Shown here: positions 1 through 9,925 of the stretch, piece after piece | How positions within the stretch are numbered: the first letter of the stretch is position 1 | How the letters are laid out: every line of letters begins with the position of its first letter | Assembly: GCA_947626685.1 (NCBI GenBank) | Contig: CANQTD010000004.1 | Location: 1 to 64,000, forward strand | Source: an uncultured Clostridia bacterium | GTDB lineage: Bacteria; Bacillota; Clostridia; Christensenellales; Borkfalkiaceae | Direction of reading: 5' to 3' | DNA length: 64,000 nt | The notes under the pieces: model-generated | The model's input: the letters and a program-made list of their open reading frames with translations, nothing else | Told to the model about the DNA's origin: nothing | The model's database searches: none | Position numbers and translations under genes: made by a program

Positions 1-346
1 TACGTCACCCTGCCCCGCCCGCACATTCTTTTGTCGTCGAAGGGCGGCACGAGCCGCAGGCGAAGTAGCTCGTCGAATGGGTGTCCACATTATAATAAGG
101 ATATGTTTCGACAGGCTCAACATGACGTGTTTTAATCGTACCCACCTCAGTCCGCGATGCGGACAGCTCCTCCTCGGGAGGAGCCGAGAGGGTTGGTGCG
201 CGGACAGCTTCCCCGAAGGGGGTGAGTGGATCTTTAAGATACACTCGCTACGCTCGGTATGAGGGATACACCCCCTCAGTCCGCGATGCGGACAGCTCCC
301 CCAAAGGGGGCGCCGAGAACTTCTCCATGAGCCAAGATGAAAAAAT
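1..346. repeat. Repeat island 1 (mosaic of hairpin modules)
   Basis: Non-coding mosaic shared with the other islands. Bases about 28-130 match the module near 55430-55530 (CACATTCTTTTGT, then a CGAAGGGCGGCACGAGCCG segment, then CACATTATAATAAGGA). Two CTCAGTCCGCGATGCGGACAG hairpins lie near 146-165 and 278-297, each followed by an AGCTCC hairpin. A TTTAAGATACACTC module sits at about 230-246. Small open frames here are repeat sequence and show no protein features. Confidence 0.8.
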
Positions 347-388
347 TTTCCTCTCCGGGGACGGAGGGGGATTTTTTTGCCCTCAAAA

Positions 389-504
389 CGTGAAAATTGT
401 TTCACAAAGAAAATCTTTTTCACGCAGAGGCTTGATTTTTTCACGAATTTTGTAAAGCACTTACATAAAATCGGCGGGAAAAGGGAAATTTTTCCGTGAA
501 AAAA
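389..504. promoter_or_regulatory. Cluster of four CGTGAAAA boxes, candidate operator
   Basis: The 8-mer CGTGAAAA occurs at 389-396 and 495-502, and its complement TTTTCACG at 417-424 and 438-445. The first box is part of an inverted repeat GTGAAA-ATTG-TTTCAC (390-405). The cluster lies in an AT-rich stretch directly upstream of the consensus promoter at 527-555, a position that suits an activator or a repressor. The regulator is not identifiable from this window. Confidence 0.5.
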
Positions 505-526
505 TAAAAATTTTTTTCAGAACCTA

Positions 527-555
527 TTGACAAAAGGGGCAAAGAGGAGTACAAT
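527..555 (+). promoter_or_regulatory. Sigma-A-type promoter of the glycan locus
   Basis: The -35 box TTGACA (527-532) and -10 box TACAAT (550-555) are separated by 17 bp. The start site would be near 562, giving a leader of about 165 nt that contains small hairpins (for example TCGCACAAAGTGCGA) before the ATG at 729. It is the best promoter upstream of the co-directional genes running to about 24.4 kb. Confidence 0.8.
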
Positions 556-728
556 AACACTACCAAAGTATCTCTCGCAATGGGCGAAGCGCGCTCTTTT
601 TGCCCGCGGGAGAGCACCGCGCCCCGCTCCGTCATAAATATAATAGGAAGAAGGCGCGCACCCCCGCAAGGGGAAGCAAAAAAGGCGATATCGCACAAAG
701 TGCGAAAAAATATCCGAGGAGGAAATTT

Positions 729-3700
729 ATGAAAAAACTGTTGGCACTATTGCTCGGTTCCGTGATGGCGGCGACGATGGTCGCGGGCCTTGCGGCGTGC
801 AACAAAGACAAGCCCGGCCCCGACAAGCCCGGCCCCGACAAGCCCGGCCCCGGCCCCACGGTAGACGACGAAAAGGCGCCCCGCCGTGCCGATACCCGCG
901 AGGCCGCTTACGAGGCTTACGACTATAACAATGAGCTCGTAGGTTCGTACAAGACGATCGCAGACGCGATCAACGCGACCGTCGAGGCCGATCTCGACTT
1001 CATGGAGGACGAAGAGATCGCAGACGGCAGCAAGGGCGGCTACGTCATAAAGAAGGGCGGCACCAAGCACCTCTTTGACAACAAGAAGGGGTATGCGGAA
1101 GGCAACTCCGATATCTATTGGTACTACGTCAACGGCAGCGAGCTCGCGGGCTTCAACTGCTGGGACAACACGGGTACCGACGCAGACTCGATGGGCATGA
1201 TCACCAACTCGAAGGTCATCACCCACCAGACGACGAACATGGGTCTCAGCTCCGTGCAGTCGTGGAACGGCTACGGCGTTCTCGACGAACACGGCAAGGA
1301 GCTCGACACCGTCGTCCAGTCGTGGGAGCTCGGCAACGCGATGGACGCGAGCGTTCTCACGTTCCCCGTCCGCAAGCAGGGCGTTGCGGGTCTCAAATAT
1401 GAGATCGACCTCTCCGAGATCCAGATCACGCCCCCTTACGCCGGTTACGAATACCCCGTGTATGCGTTCATCGGCTTCTACGCATGGCAGGATTACTATG
1501 TCGTTGCGAACGGCATCGCCTGCGACACCGAGACGGGCGTGTGGTATGAATATATCGGCACCTCGCGCGACGACTCCTTCTCCGACGTCGAATACAATCT
1601 CGGCGACCCCATCATGAAGTCCACGTGGACGGACCTCGGCGACAACGACGGGTATTGGACTCCCGACGCCGAGACCTTGACCCTTGAGATCAAGACGGTG
1701 AAGCAGTACGACGAACTCGACGACGAGAACTACTTCGAGGACCAATACAAGATCACGATCGACGGCGAAGTCAAATTCGAGACGCTGATCGACGCCGAAA
1801 AGGTCAACTCGGTCGCGACGGCCACCTACTCGCAGGACAACGGCTATGTGTTCACCGCGGGCCTCGATATCAAGAACGACATTGAGACGGGCGTGCGCGT
1901 GCAGAACGCGGACTACTTCAACGGCGCGAAGTTCCTCAACCTCGTCGTGTCGAGCGCGCAGGTCTACTTCCCCACGCTGGAAGAGCTCAACGACACCGAG
2001 GCGAAAGTCACCATCGACCCGCTCCTCAGAGGGAATTGGTACGATATGCTCCTCGCGAACGACACCGAGTCCGAGGGCACCTACGACTATACCATTCTTC
2101 AAACGTACGCCTGCACGACGTATGAAGCGAAGGACAGCGTCGACTACTACTCCTTCCGTTACGACGGGACGCCCGTCTCCGCGAACGAGCTCGGCGGTCT
2201 CCTCAAGACCTATCAGGATAAGATCAACGGCCTTGCGAACATGACGGCGGCGAACATCGACGAGTATCTCGACGACTACACCGAAGTCACGAAGTGGTAC
2301 GGCCTCAACGCCAACCACGACCAAAGCTCGGGCATGCCCCAGCAATACCTCAACCTGCTCGACTTCTCGGTGTACGAAGCGTCCGTCTCCGTGTATGAGG
2401 AATCCCTCAACCTGAGCGACGAGGCGAAGGCGTTCATCGAGGCGTTCAAGACGCTCAGCCCCTGCACCGCGACGACGTATCCCTACGCCGGCTGGACGAG
2501 GCCCGAAGGCAGCGAAGAGCCCGTCGCAGGTTATTTCTGGGATGAAGCGCAGTACTTCGCCGAACTCTACGAGGATTTCAACGCCCTCGAAGAGGACGAG
2601 CAGAACAAGGTGCTCACCCGTATCAGCGAGGACAATTTCAACGATTGGGAACTCGCTTACACTTCCGTCAAAGCCTATCTCGAAAACGAAGAATACATGG
2701 CGAAGAGCTACAAGCTCGGCGCGATGAACATGGACGGCTCGTTCGTCACCTACACGGGCGAAGAAGCTCTCCAGAAGATCGTCGCCATCCTCTACAGGGT
2801 GAGGACGAACTTCTTCAAGAGCAGCGGCGCGGCGGGCGACTATGTGCTCGACTCCGACAGCCAGACGGGCTTCATGTATGAATTCCATATGCTCTTCCTC
2901 ATGAAGATGATGGAGAAAGAGCAGGTAGAGCTTCCCGCCTTTGTCGACGCCATGATGGATCTCGTCACGAGCACCGCCCGTGCGCAGGGCTTTGTCAATG
3001 ACTTCGACACCTATCTCTATCCCGTGCTCACCCTTGCGGGCGAGATCTACGCGAGACAGCAAAAGGGCGAATATGTATGGCTCGACGAGCACATCGCGGA
3101 AGTCGTCAACAAGTACATGATCGGCAGGACCTCGCTCGAAGAAACGGGCTTCAACTGGAACTGGGGGAACGGAAAGCACTACGGCATCCGCGACAGACTG
3201 ACCAACTATGAGTACTACTTCGGCCTGCCCAACGGCGAGAAATCGGACGATGACGATATGGAACCCGCACTCCAGCTCATCTTCGACGTCGTGCTTGCGT
3301 GCGATCCCAACGCGAAAGTGCAGGATAGCAAATTCGGCTTCGAAGAGAAAGTCACCCCGCTCACCGAAGATCCCACCAAGACGGGCAGCGAAGCGGCGAT
3401 CGCGGTCGTGAACGAGATCAAAGCCCTCACCGACCTTGCAAGCTACAGCTACCTCGGCTGGACGGCTCCCGAAGAAGCGGAGAGCAACGTCGGCTACCTC
3501 TTCACCGAACTCGGCGCCTTCCGCACCCTTGCGGCGAAGCGCGAAGCTCTCACCGTCATCGAAAAGGCGTACGTCAATGCGAACACGGTGGACTACAAGG
3601 CCAACTACGAGGCGTGGACGACGCTCTCCAACGAGATCGCCGCACTCGAAGAGACCAAAGAGAACTTCTGGACCAAGACCTTCGAAGTTCTGGAACCCGG

Positions 3701-5264
3701 CTGCAACAAGACGGCGAACAAGACGCTCACGGGCGAACAGGTCCTTGCGGAGATCTACAACGCAACCTACCTCGTCAAATCGGGCAAAGTGCTTTCGGGC
3801 ATGGCCCACTATGACGAAAAAGACGGCGCGAAATCAATGACCCAACAGAGCGCGTTCTTCACCTCCATGTGGATCACGAAGCTGGTGCTCCTTGCGGAGG
3901 ATGAGGGCGTCACCCTTCCCGCCACCGTCAAGGCCAACCTCGACGCCATCGACTACAACGCATTCTACACCAACCTCTACTATCCCGTCATGACCACCCT
4001 TGCGATCGCAGAGCGCATCTACAAGGAAGAGATCAAGACGATGGAGGACTTCACCGACGACGAGCTTGCCTTCCTCAACGAAGTGTGGACGGCGGGCTAT
4101 GAGCAGAAAGGCCAGCTTGCCACCCATTGGAACGGCGACGGCAACAAGTTCAGCGGCTGGTGGGGCGACAGATCCCCGAAGTTCGTGCAGGATCTCGGCG
4201 GCACCATGACGAGCGGCGCAACGAAGGATCTCGTGAAGGACTACGTTGCAGTTCTCTCGAAATTCCTTTCCGACAACTTCTACACCATCAAAGATAACGG
4301 CTGGGGGACCACGGCGGACGAGATCCTCGCCGTCACCCTCACCGAGGACTCCCTCAAGGTCTTTGACGAATTCGGCAAGATCGGCAACCTCGATACTTAC
4401 GTCGCGCTCGGCTGGAAGGCTCCCGCGGAAACCCCGATCAAGGGCTACCTTTACAGCGAAGCGGAATACTACACCAACACCATCAAACCTTTGATCAAAG
4501 CGCTCAGCCCCGAAGATCTTGTGACCGTCACGACGCTCGTCGGCGCGCAGAACATGGCGGATTGGGAAAGCCTTGCCGCCGAAGTGCTTGCATTCGACGC
4601 AGAACAGGCAGAGCTCATCATCCACGCCGCCGAAAGCGACAAACAGGATTCGAAGCAGAAAGATTACACGGTCGGCGAATCGCTCGGCGTGCTGCTCGAC
4701 GCGATCGCAAGGGCGAAGGCCGCGGGCGAAAAGCTCGGCTTCGACAACGGCATCGACAAGGGCGTCTCCTTCCGTCCCTACTTCTTCTACTTCGAACTCG
4801 AGGGCATGGGCGTGGAGATCCCCACCGTCATCAAGACCCGCATGGAAGCCGTGAAGATGGAAGAGACGGCCGCCGAGAAGTTCGAGACGGATATCAAGTA
4901 CATCATCGCGATCATGAAGCTCGCGAAGGCGATCGACGCGGACGCTGAGCATGTGCTCACCGAAGAGGAGATCAAGCTCGTCAACGACAATCTCGTCGGC
5001 AAAACGAAATTTGTGGACGGCGGTTTCAGCTGGGCTTTCACGAGTGATAGCAATTTCAAGGGCGACGTTGTGTCATATCACGGAAACTCGAAGGGCTACA
5101 AGTCCTACTTCGGCCTCACGAAGACCTTCGACGTCTATCAGGCGCTCGTGATCAACTACCTCGTCGAGAACTACGGCGCGACCGCATTGAAGTATGACCA
5201 TGCTTCTGCTCCCGACGACTGTTTCATGGGCATCGAGGCTCCGATCACCGCAAAAGCGGAATGA
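729..5264 (+). CDS. Large repeat-containing lipoprotein of unknown function
   Basis: Protein of 1511 residues. The start at 729 follows GGAGGAAATTT and opens a lipoprotein signal (MKKLLALLLGSV, then a GLAAC lipobox with Cys at about residue 22). A Pro-Gly-Pro-Asp-Lys linker follows, typical of Gram-positive surface lipoproteins. Residues about 60-450 look like beta-rich domains. The rest holds three degenerate repeats of about 320 residues, each opening with a Y-x-x-x-GW-x-x-P segment and a GY-x-[FY] segment (about residues 580, 903 and 1220). No catalytic motif was recognised. As first gene of the sugar-transport and hydrolase locus it may bind polysaccharide or cell wall outside the cell, but that is inference. 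Confidence 0.85.
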   Translation: MKKLLALLLGSVMAATMVAGLAACNKDKPGPDKPGPDKPGPGPTVDDEKAPRRADTREAAYEAYDYNNELVGSYKTIADAINATVEADLDFMEDEEIADGSKGGYVIKKGGTKHLFDNKKGYAEGNSDIYWYYVNGSELAGFNCWDNTGTDADSMGMITNSKVITHQTTNMGLSSVQSWNGYGVLDEHGKELDTVVQSWELGNAMDASVLTFPVRKQGVAGLKYEIDLSEIQITPPYAGYEYPVYAFIGFYAWQDYYVVANGIACDTETGVWYEYIGTSRDDSFSDVEYNLGDPIMKSTWTDLGDNDGYWTPDAETLTLEIKTVKQYDELDDENYFEDQYKITIDGEVKFETLIDAEKVNSVATATYSQDNGYVFTAGLDIKNDIETGVRVQNADYFNGAKFLNLVVSSAQVYFPTLEELNDTEAKVTIDPLLRGNWYDMLLANDTESEGTYDYTILQTYACTTYEAKDSVDYYSFRYDGTPVSANELGGLLKTYQDKINGLANMTAANIDEYLDDYTEVTKWYGLNANHDQSSGMPQQYLNLLDFSVYEASVSVYEESLNLSDEAKAFIEAFKTLSPCTATTYPYAGWTRPEGSEEPVAGYFWDEAQYFAELYEDFNALEEDEQNKVLTRISEDNFNDWELAYTSVKAYLENEEYMAKSYKLGAMNMDGSFVTYTGEEALQKIVAILYRVRTNFFKSSGAAGDYVLDSDSQTGFMYEFHMLFLMKMMEKEQVELPAFVDAMMDLVTSTARAQGFVNDFDTYLYPVLTLAGEIYARQQKGEYVWLDEHIAEVVNKYMIGRTSLEETGFNWNWGNGKHYGIRDRLTNYEYYFGLPNGEKSDDDDMEPALQLIFDVVLACDPNAKVQDSKFGFEEKVTPLTEDPTKTGSEAAIAVVNEIKALTDLASYSYLGWTAPEEAESNVGYLFTELGAFRTLAAKREALTVIEKAYVNANTVDYKANYEAWTTLSNEIAALEETKENFWTKTFEVLEPGCNKTANKTLTGEQVLAEIYNATYLVKSGKVLSGMAHYDEKDGAKSMTQQSAFFTSMWITKLVLLAEDEGVTLPATVKANLDAIDYNAFYTNLYYPVMTTLAIAERIYKEEIKTMEDFTDDELAFLNEVWTAGYEQKGQLATHWNGDGNKFSGWWGDRSPKFVQDLGGTMTSGATKDLVKDYVAVLSKFLSDNFYTIKDNGWGTTADEILAVTLTEDSLKVFDEFGKIGNLDTYVALGWKAPAETPIKGYLYSEAEYYTNTIKPLIKALSPEDLVTVTTLVGAQNMADWESLAAEVLAFDAEQAELIIHAAESDKQDSKQKDYTVGESLGVLLDAIARAKAAGEKLGFDNGIDKGVSFRPYFFYFELEGMGVEIPTVIKTRMEAVKMEETAAEKFETDIKYIIAIMKLAKAIDADAEHVLTEEEIKLVNDNLVGKTKFVDGGFSWAFTSDSNFKGDVVSYHGNSKGYKSYFGLTKTFDVYQALVINYLVENYGATALKYDHASAPDDCFMGIEAPITAKAE

Positions 5265-5540
5265 CCTCACCGCATCCCTCACTGAAAAGTGAGTGACATT
5301 CCTCCATACTCCCCCTCCCGCATTTGGGAGGGGGCACGGTGGGGGAAGGGGCCGCGCGGCCCCGCAGGGAACTCCCGCAAGGGAGAGCCCGAACCTTTCT
5401 CAACTTACCCTGCCACTCTCTTCCGTACCTCCCCCCCTTATAGCGGAAGAGAGGGCACTCCCGATCTTTCCCCCGACCCTCGTGGCGGGGGAAGGATGTC
5501 GGGACAAGGGGGGAATCCAAGTATCGGAGGAAATTTCAGT
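5265..5540 (+). other. Hairpin-rich intergenic leader between two lipoprotein genes
   Basis: This 276-bp gap has no credible gene. It contains several short inverted repeats: CTCACT-GAAA-AGTGAG near 5277-5292, CCCTCCC-GCATTT-GGGAGGG near 5312-5331, GGGGCCGCGCGGCCCC near 5348, and CTCTTCCGT/ATAGCGGAAGAG near 5419-5453. A Shine-Dalgarno GGAGG lies at 5527-5531. The hairpins may stabilise or attenuate the transcript upstream of the binding-protein gene. I see no U-tract that would make a clear terminator. Confidence 0.45.
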
Positions 5541-7556
5541 ATGAAAAAATTCGTTTCTGTCGCGATCGCAGGCGTCCTGCTCCTTTCGGGGCTCTCCGTG
5601 GTCGCGGGATGTAATTGGGGCTCGGGAGAACAAAACGGCGACGGCATCAACTGGAACGTCGACCTCTCCAACCCGATCCCGCTCAGCGGCCTCTATCCCG
5701 ATACGGGCATGAGTGCGTTCGGTAAGGACGACACCGCCAAGATCATCGAGCAGAAGACGGGCTATAAAATCACCTACACGGAGCTCGGTGCAAACGCGGA
5801 CAACGACGTGAACGACTTCGTCCTCAACCGCGTGAGATACGACTTCATGAAGCTCACCGAGGCGCAGTACCACCCGAAGGTCGCCGACCATTCCCTGCTC
5901 GACCTCACCGAGCTGCTCGAAAAGACGGAATCGGGCAAGATCCTGTATCAGCTCATCAACCTCATGGACTACGGCTGGGACCCCGTCACCACCTATGACG
6001 CGGACGGCACCAAGCATATCTATGGCATTCCCGACTTCGGCTATGTCTCCATGACCGATTCCGCCATGATCTGGAACAGGGACCACCTCGCCCAGATCGG
6101 GTTCGAAGAGAAGTACCCGGACACCGAGAACGGGCTCCCCGAGACGGTGGAGCAGGTGACCTGGGCGCTCAACACCTTGCAGGAGCACTTCGGAAGCAAC
6201 AAGTCGTATCACGCGCTCGGGCTTCCCGGCAACAACTCCAACGAGATCGTCCAGCTCAAGGGCGCGTTCGAAGTTCCGTTCCAATTCTATGTCGATGAAA
6301 ACGGCAAGATCCAGCAATACGTTTTCAGCGAAAACACCACGAACTACGCCCTCTACATGGGGAAACTGCGCAAGGCGGACATTTTGTCCTCCGCATGGCA
6401 GAACGAACAGCAGAGCACGCTCAACCAAAACTTCGCAAAAGAAAATTACTCCTGCGTGTTCACGAGCTATTGGCACATGATCCCCCTCTACAACGCGATC
6501 ATCAGCATCAACCAGATCCCCAAGAAGCTCGGGATCCCCGAATCGTCCTTCGTCAAGATCGGCAGCACGGGCAACTACACGCCCGAGAGCTATAAGATCG
6601 TGAAGGAGCAGATCCTCGGCTGGCAGCTCCGCGTCCGCGGCGACGGCACAGACGGCTCGGTGAACCAGGAGAAAGCGCGCATCGAGGGCGGCTCGGCGGG
6701 CGTCTCGTACTACACCGTCATCCCGTGGTACATGGCGGACACCGCGCTCTACACCATCGACTTCCTCGCGAAGAAAATGATCTACTTCGCCGAATTCTAC
6801 GGCGGCAACGGGCTCAGCTTCGAAGATCAGGAGCAGTACGGCAGCGTCGACAACTTCCCCGCAGACACCCATTGGTATGAGATCGAAGCGCCCGAGGGCG
6901 CGCCCACCGCAGAGGACTGCGCGCAGATGGTCGCCAAAGGCAAGAATATCGACGACATCGAGGCGAGGTTCAACGACTATGAGGACCTCGACAACCGCGT
7001 CGTGTTCCTCGCGCCCTACGAGTTCAGCTACACCCGCTACTACAACCTCGACCCCGCAGACGGCAACATTCTCAGCAGCGACCCCGCAAAAGTCGGCACC
7101 GAAGAGGTCACCGTCTCCCACGAGGGCATGTGGGTGCAGCTCACGGAGCGTTATATCGACCATATCAACAACAATTCGCAGTACTGCAACGGCACCAACG
7201 CAGTTTCGGCGCGCGCGCTCTTCCACCTCCGCGAGACGGGCTTCGGCGCATGGCGCGTCATCGTCCCCACCGACGATACCCTCATTCTCAACCCGATGGC
7301 GATGTGCCCCGCGTTCGAGCATTGGGCGCCCGTGTCCATTCTCTGCCGCACCGACCTCAAGAATGCGATCTCGCAGGCGATCGACGCGGCCGCAAATCCC
7401 CGTCTCGACCCCGTGGCCGTGCTCAACAACGCACGCACCGCCGCCCGCGAGTCGTCGTATGCGAAGATCAACGGCGAAAGGTACTACTATTGGTCGGATA
7501 CCATCAGCGATGAGATGACCGAGTGGTACAACACAGTCAAGCTCGGCCGCGACTGA
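5541..7556 (+). CDS. Extracellular solute-binding lipoprotein, LplA-like
   Basis: Protein of 671 residues. The start at 5541 is preceded by CGGAGGAAATTTCAGT and begins a lipoprotein signal with the Cys in VAGC near residue 24. The body resembles the large family-1 sugar-binding proteins that partner LplB/YtcP-type permeases: an ITYTELGANADND segment early, and an NRDHLAQIGFEEKYPDT segment where a ligand-lobe helix is expected. Length is above the usual 500-560, as in LplA relatives. It would deliver an oligosaccharide to the permeases encoded just downstream (60 and 13 bp gaps). No ATPase gene is in the locus, so a shared MsmX-like ATPase elsewhere is likely. Confidence 0.85.
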   Translation: MKKFVSVAIAGVLLLSGLSVVAGCNWGSGEQNGDGINWNVDLSNPIPLSGLYPDTGMSAFGKDDTAKIIEQKTGYKITYTELGANADNDVNDFVLNRVRYDFMKLTEAQYHPKVADHSLLDLTELLEKTESGKILYQLINLMDYGWDPVTTYDADGTKHIYGIPDFGYVSMTDSAMIWNRDHLAQIGFEEKYPDTENGLPETVEQVTWALNTLQEHFGSNKSYHALGLPGNNSNEIVQLKGAFEVPFQFYVDENGKIQQYVFSENTTNYALYMGKLRKADILSSAWQNEQQSTLNQNFAKENYSCVFTSYWHMIPLYNAIISINQIPKKLGIPESSFVKIGSTGNYTPESYKIVKEQILGWQLRVRGDGTDGSVNQEKARIEGGSAGVSYYTVIPWYMADTALYTIDFLAKKMIYFAEFYGGNGLSFEDQEQYGSVDNFPADTHWYEIEAPEGAPTAEDCAQMVAKGKNIDDIEARFNDYEDLDNRVVFLAPYEFSYTRYYNLDPADGNILSSDPAKVGTEEVTVSHEGMWVQLTERYIDHINNNSQYCNGTNAVSARALFHLRETGFGAWRVIVPTDDTLILNPMAMCPAFEHWAPVSILCRTDLKNAISQAIDAAANPRLDPVAVLNNARTAARESSYAKINGERYYYWSDTISDEMTEWYNTVKLGRD

Positions 7557-7616
7557 TCCCTTAGAGAGAAATTTCAAGATCAGGTGCCGCGGGCACATAC
7601 AGCGAGGTGAATTTTT

Positions 7617-8681
7617 ATGAAAAATAACCTGCAATACACGCAAGAGACCCCTGCCGCGCAAGCGGTAGGGGCTCCCGCGGAGGAGCTCGAGATCAAGGCT
7701 CCCCCCAAAAAAGACCAAAAGAAGCCGGGATTTTGGCGAGACCAGTGGAAACGCATCAAGAAGTATAGGAAACTCTTGTGGTTTTTGATTCCTGCCGCTG
7801 CGTTCACGCTGGTCTTTTCTTATCTCCCCATGATCGGCATCCTGTTCGCGTTCAAGGGGCCCGACTTCAACCTGTTGGCCCCGACCAATCTCGGCGTCAC
7901 GGAGAACCTCATCTATCAGACGCTGTTCAAGAGCTGGACGTTCCAGAATTTCATCGATATCTTTGCGGATGAGACGATGCTGCTCGCGGTCACCAATACG
8001 CTGATCATCAACGTGATCCGCCTCGTGATCTGCTTCCCGCTCTCCATCCTCATCGCGGTCATGCTCTCCGAGCTCAAAAACCAGACGCTCTCGAAGTTCA
8101 TCCTCATCATCATCACCATTCCGAACTTCCTCTCGTGGGCGATCGTCATCGGTATCTGGTCGGGCTTTTTGCACCCCGATACGGGTTTCTTCGGCGTTTG
8201 GCTCAAGAGCGTCGGCATCGACAACATGATGGCGCTCGACAACTGGTTCAAGCCGCTCGTCGTGTTCCTCTCCGCGTGGAAGGGCGCGGGGTGGGGGTGC
8301 ATCCTCTTCTATTCGGCGATCATGTCCATCGACAAGACGTATTATGAATCCGCCACTCTCGAGGGAGCCAACAAGTTCCAAAAGATGTGGTATCTCACCC
8401 TTCCGTCCATTTTGCCCACCATCGCGCTCATGCTCGTGCTCAACATCTCGGGCATGATGTCGGTCGGCTTCGAACAGGTCTGGACGATGATGAAGGCGAA
8501 CTCCGCGCTCGTGGATTCGCAGATCACGCTGGATACCTATATCTACAACCTCACGCAGATCCACCCCAGCGACATTCCCTTCCCCACTGCGCTCGGCGTG
8601 TTCAACGGCGCGATCGCGCTCATCTTGATGCTCGTCGGCAACGCGATCACCACCAAGACGCTCAAACGCGGGCTTTGGTAA
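7617..8681 (+). CDS. ABC sugar permease, LplB family
   Basis: Membrane protein of 354 residues. A hydrophilic Lys/Pro-rich N-terminus (about 55 residues) is followed by a first membrane segment (LLWFLIPAAAFTLVFSYLPM) and about five more. The inner-membrane permease EAA signature is recognisable at ESATLEGANKFQKMWYLTLP, the loop that contacts the ABC ATPase. The start at 7617 has a GAGGTGA ribosome site. The gene sits between the binding protein and the second permease, as in lplA-lplB-lplC/ytcP operons. Confidence 0.92.
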   Translation: MKNNLQYTQETPAAQAVGAPAEELEIKAPPKKDQKKPGFWRDQWKRIKKYRKLLWFLIPAAAFTLVFSYLPMIGILFAFKGPDFNLLAPTNLGVTENLIYQTLFKSWTFQNFIDIFADETMLLAVTNTLIINVIRLVICFPLSILIAVMLSELKNQTLSKFILIIITIPNFLSWAIVIGIWSGFLHPDTGFFGVWLKSVGIDNMMALDNWFKPLVVFLSAWKGAGWGCILFYSAIMSIDKTYYESATLEGANKFQKMWYLTLPSILPTIALMLVLNISGMMSVGFEQVWTMMKANSALVDSQITLDTYIYNLTQIHPSDIPFPTALGVFNGAIALILMLVGNAITTKTLKRGLW

Positions 8682-8694
8682 GGAGGTAAGGCAT

Positions 8695-9924
8695 ATGGAT
8701 CAAACGAATGTATCCCGCGCATACGAAGCGCCGCAGGAACGGCAGAAAGGGGGCGACGTGTATTTCACGCTCACGGTGACGCTCACCGTTCTGCTCGCTT
8801 TCACGGCGGCCGTGATGATCGTCATCGCCATTCTGCTCGGCACGGGGGTGATCCCCGCCGCGGTCTGGTCGGTCGTTCTGCTGTCGGTGTTCGGCGTCCT
8901 CTTCCTCGCCCTCGGCGGCTGGTTTATCGTCATTCTGAAAAAGACGCATAAGATCATGCTCGGCATCGCCCGCGCGGTCGCGGAGAGGGGAGAGACGGTG
9001 TACCTCAACCTGACCAAGCAGGAGAAGCGCGCGCTCCACATTGCGAACAATATCCGCGAGAGCGTGTTCGACGTCGTGCTCGGCGTCCTCAACGTCGTGC
9101 TCCTCTTCTTGGGCGTGTTCCTCATCATCCTCCCGCTGCTCAACTACTTCTCGCTCGCGTTCAACGACGGCAACTTCAACCTCGGGATCGTATTCTGGCC
9201 CAACAGGATCTCGTTCTACCCGTTCCGTTACATTTTCGCGGGCGAAGGCGCGCTCAACTTCTGGAGATCGTTCGGCAATTCCGTGCTCATCACGCTCATC
9301 ATCACCGTCGTCTCCAATCTCGTGGAAGCGATGGCGGCGTACGTCCTCTCCAAGAAGGATTGCCCGTTCCGCAGCGGCATCATGCTGTTCTTCATCATCA
9401 CCATGCTGTTCTCCGCGGGCATCGTGCCCATCCAACAGCTCATGAGAATGTTCCACCTCAACAACACGCTCTGGTCGGTGGTGTTCATCTCGATCAGCAA
9501 CGTCACGCACCTTTTGTACTTCAAGACGTTCTTCGAGGGGATCCCCTCCGATATCGAGGAAGCGGCGCGGCTGGACGGCGCGAGCGAATTGCAGCTCTTC
9601 ATGCTCGTCATCGTGCCCATGTCTCTCCCCATCATCGGGAGCTGCTGCTTCTTCACCGTCGTGGGGACATGGAACAGCTACGGCACCGCGCTCCTCTTCA
9701 TCACGGAATCGCCGACGTACGTCTCGGTCATGCCCCTCGCCTACTATATCTACTACTTCATGAACAGGTCGTCGACGGATTACAGCGACCCCGTGTTCTC
9801 GATGAACTACGCCAACGTGCAGGCGGCGATGATGCTCCTCAGCATCATTCCCATCCTCATGCTCTATCCCTACATCGTCCGCTATATCAAGAGCGGCTTG
9901 CAGATCGGTTCCGTAAAAGGTTGA
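8695..9924 (+). CDS. ABC sugar permease, YtcP/LplC family (N-terminally extended)
   Basis: Protein of 409 residues, about 110 longer than typical YtcP/LplC proteins of roughly 300. The extension holds two extra membrane segments (about residues 25-47 and 55-80) and a charged stretch, then a canonical permease core from about residue 115 (VFDVVLGVLNVVLLFLGVFL). The EAA loop is DIEEAARLDGASELQLFMLV. The start has a strong AAGGAGG and lies 13 bp after the LplB stop. It forms the heterodimeric channel with the previous gene product. The extension is the odd part, since both genes otherwise look ordinary. Confidence 0.9.
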   Translation: MDQTNVSRAYEAPQERQKGGDVYFTLTVTLTVLLAFTAAVMIVIAILLGTGVIPAAVWSVVLLSVFGVLFLALGGWFIVILKKTHKIMLGIARAVAERGETVYLNLTKQEKRALHIANNIRESVFDVVLGVLNVVLLFLGVFLIILPLLNYFSLAFNDGNFNLGIVFWPNRISFYPFRYIFAGEGALNFWRSFGNSVLITLIITVVSNLVEAMAAYVLSKKDCPFRSGIMLFFIITMLFSAGIVPIQQLMRMFHLNNTLWSVVFISISNVTHLLYFKTFFEGIPSDIEEAARLDGASELQLFMLVIVPMSLPIIGSCCFFTVVGTWNSYGTALLFITESPTYVSVMPLAYYIYYFMNRSSTDYSDPVFSMNYANVQAAMMLLSIIPILMLYPYIVRYIKSGLQIGSVKG

Positions 9925-9925
9925 T

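Noticed and set aside
747..3809. Open frame of about 1000 codons antisense to the large lipoprotein gene
   Set aside because: It mirrors a strongly coding + strand gene with a signal peptide and ribosome site. Its translation is Val/Arg/Asp-rich low-complexity typical of antisense GC-rich codon bias.
5400..8564. Open frame of about 1050 codons antisense to the binding protein and permease genes
   Set aside because: Same antisense bias. The + strand products have clear families, and the antisense translation has no recognisable domain or ribosome site.
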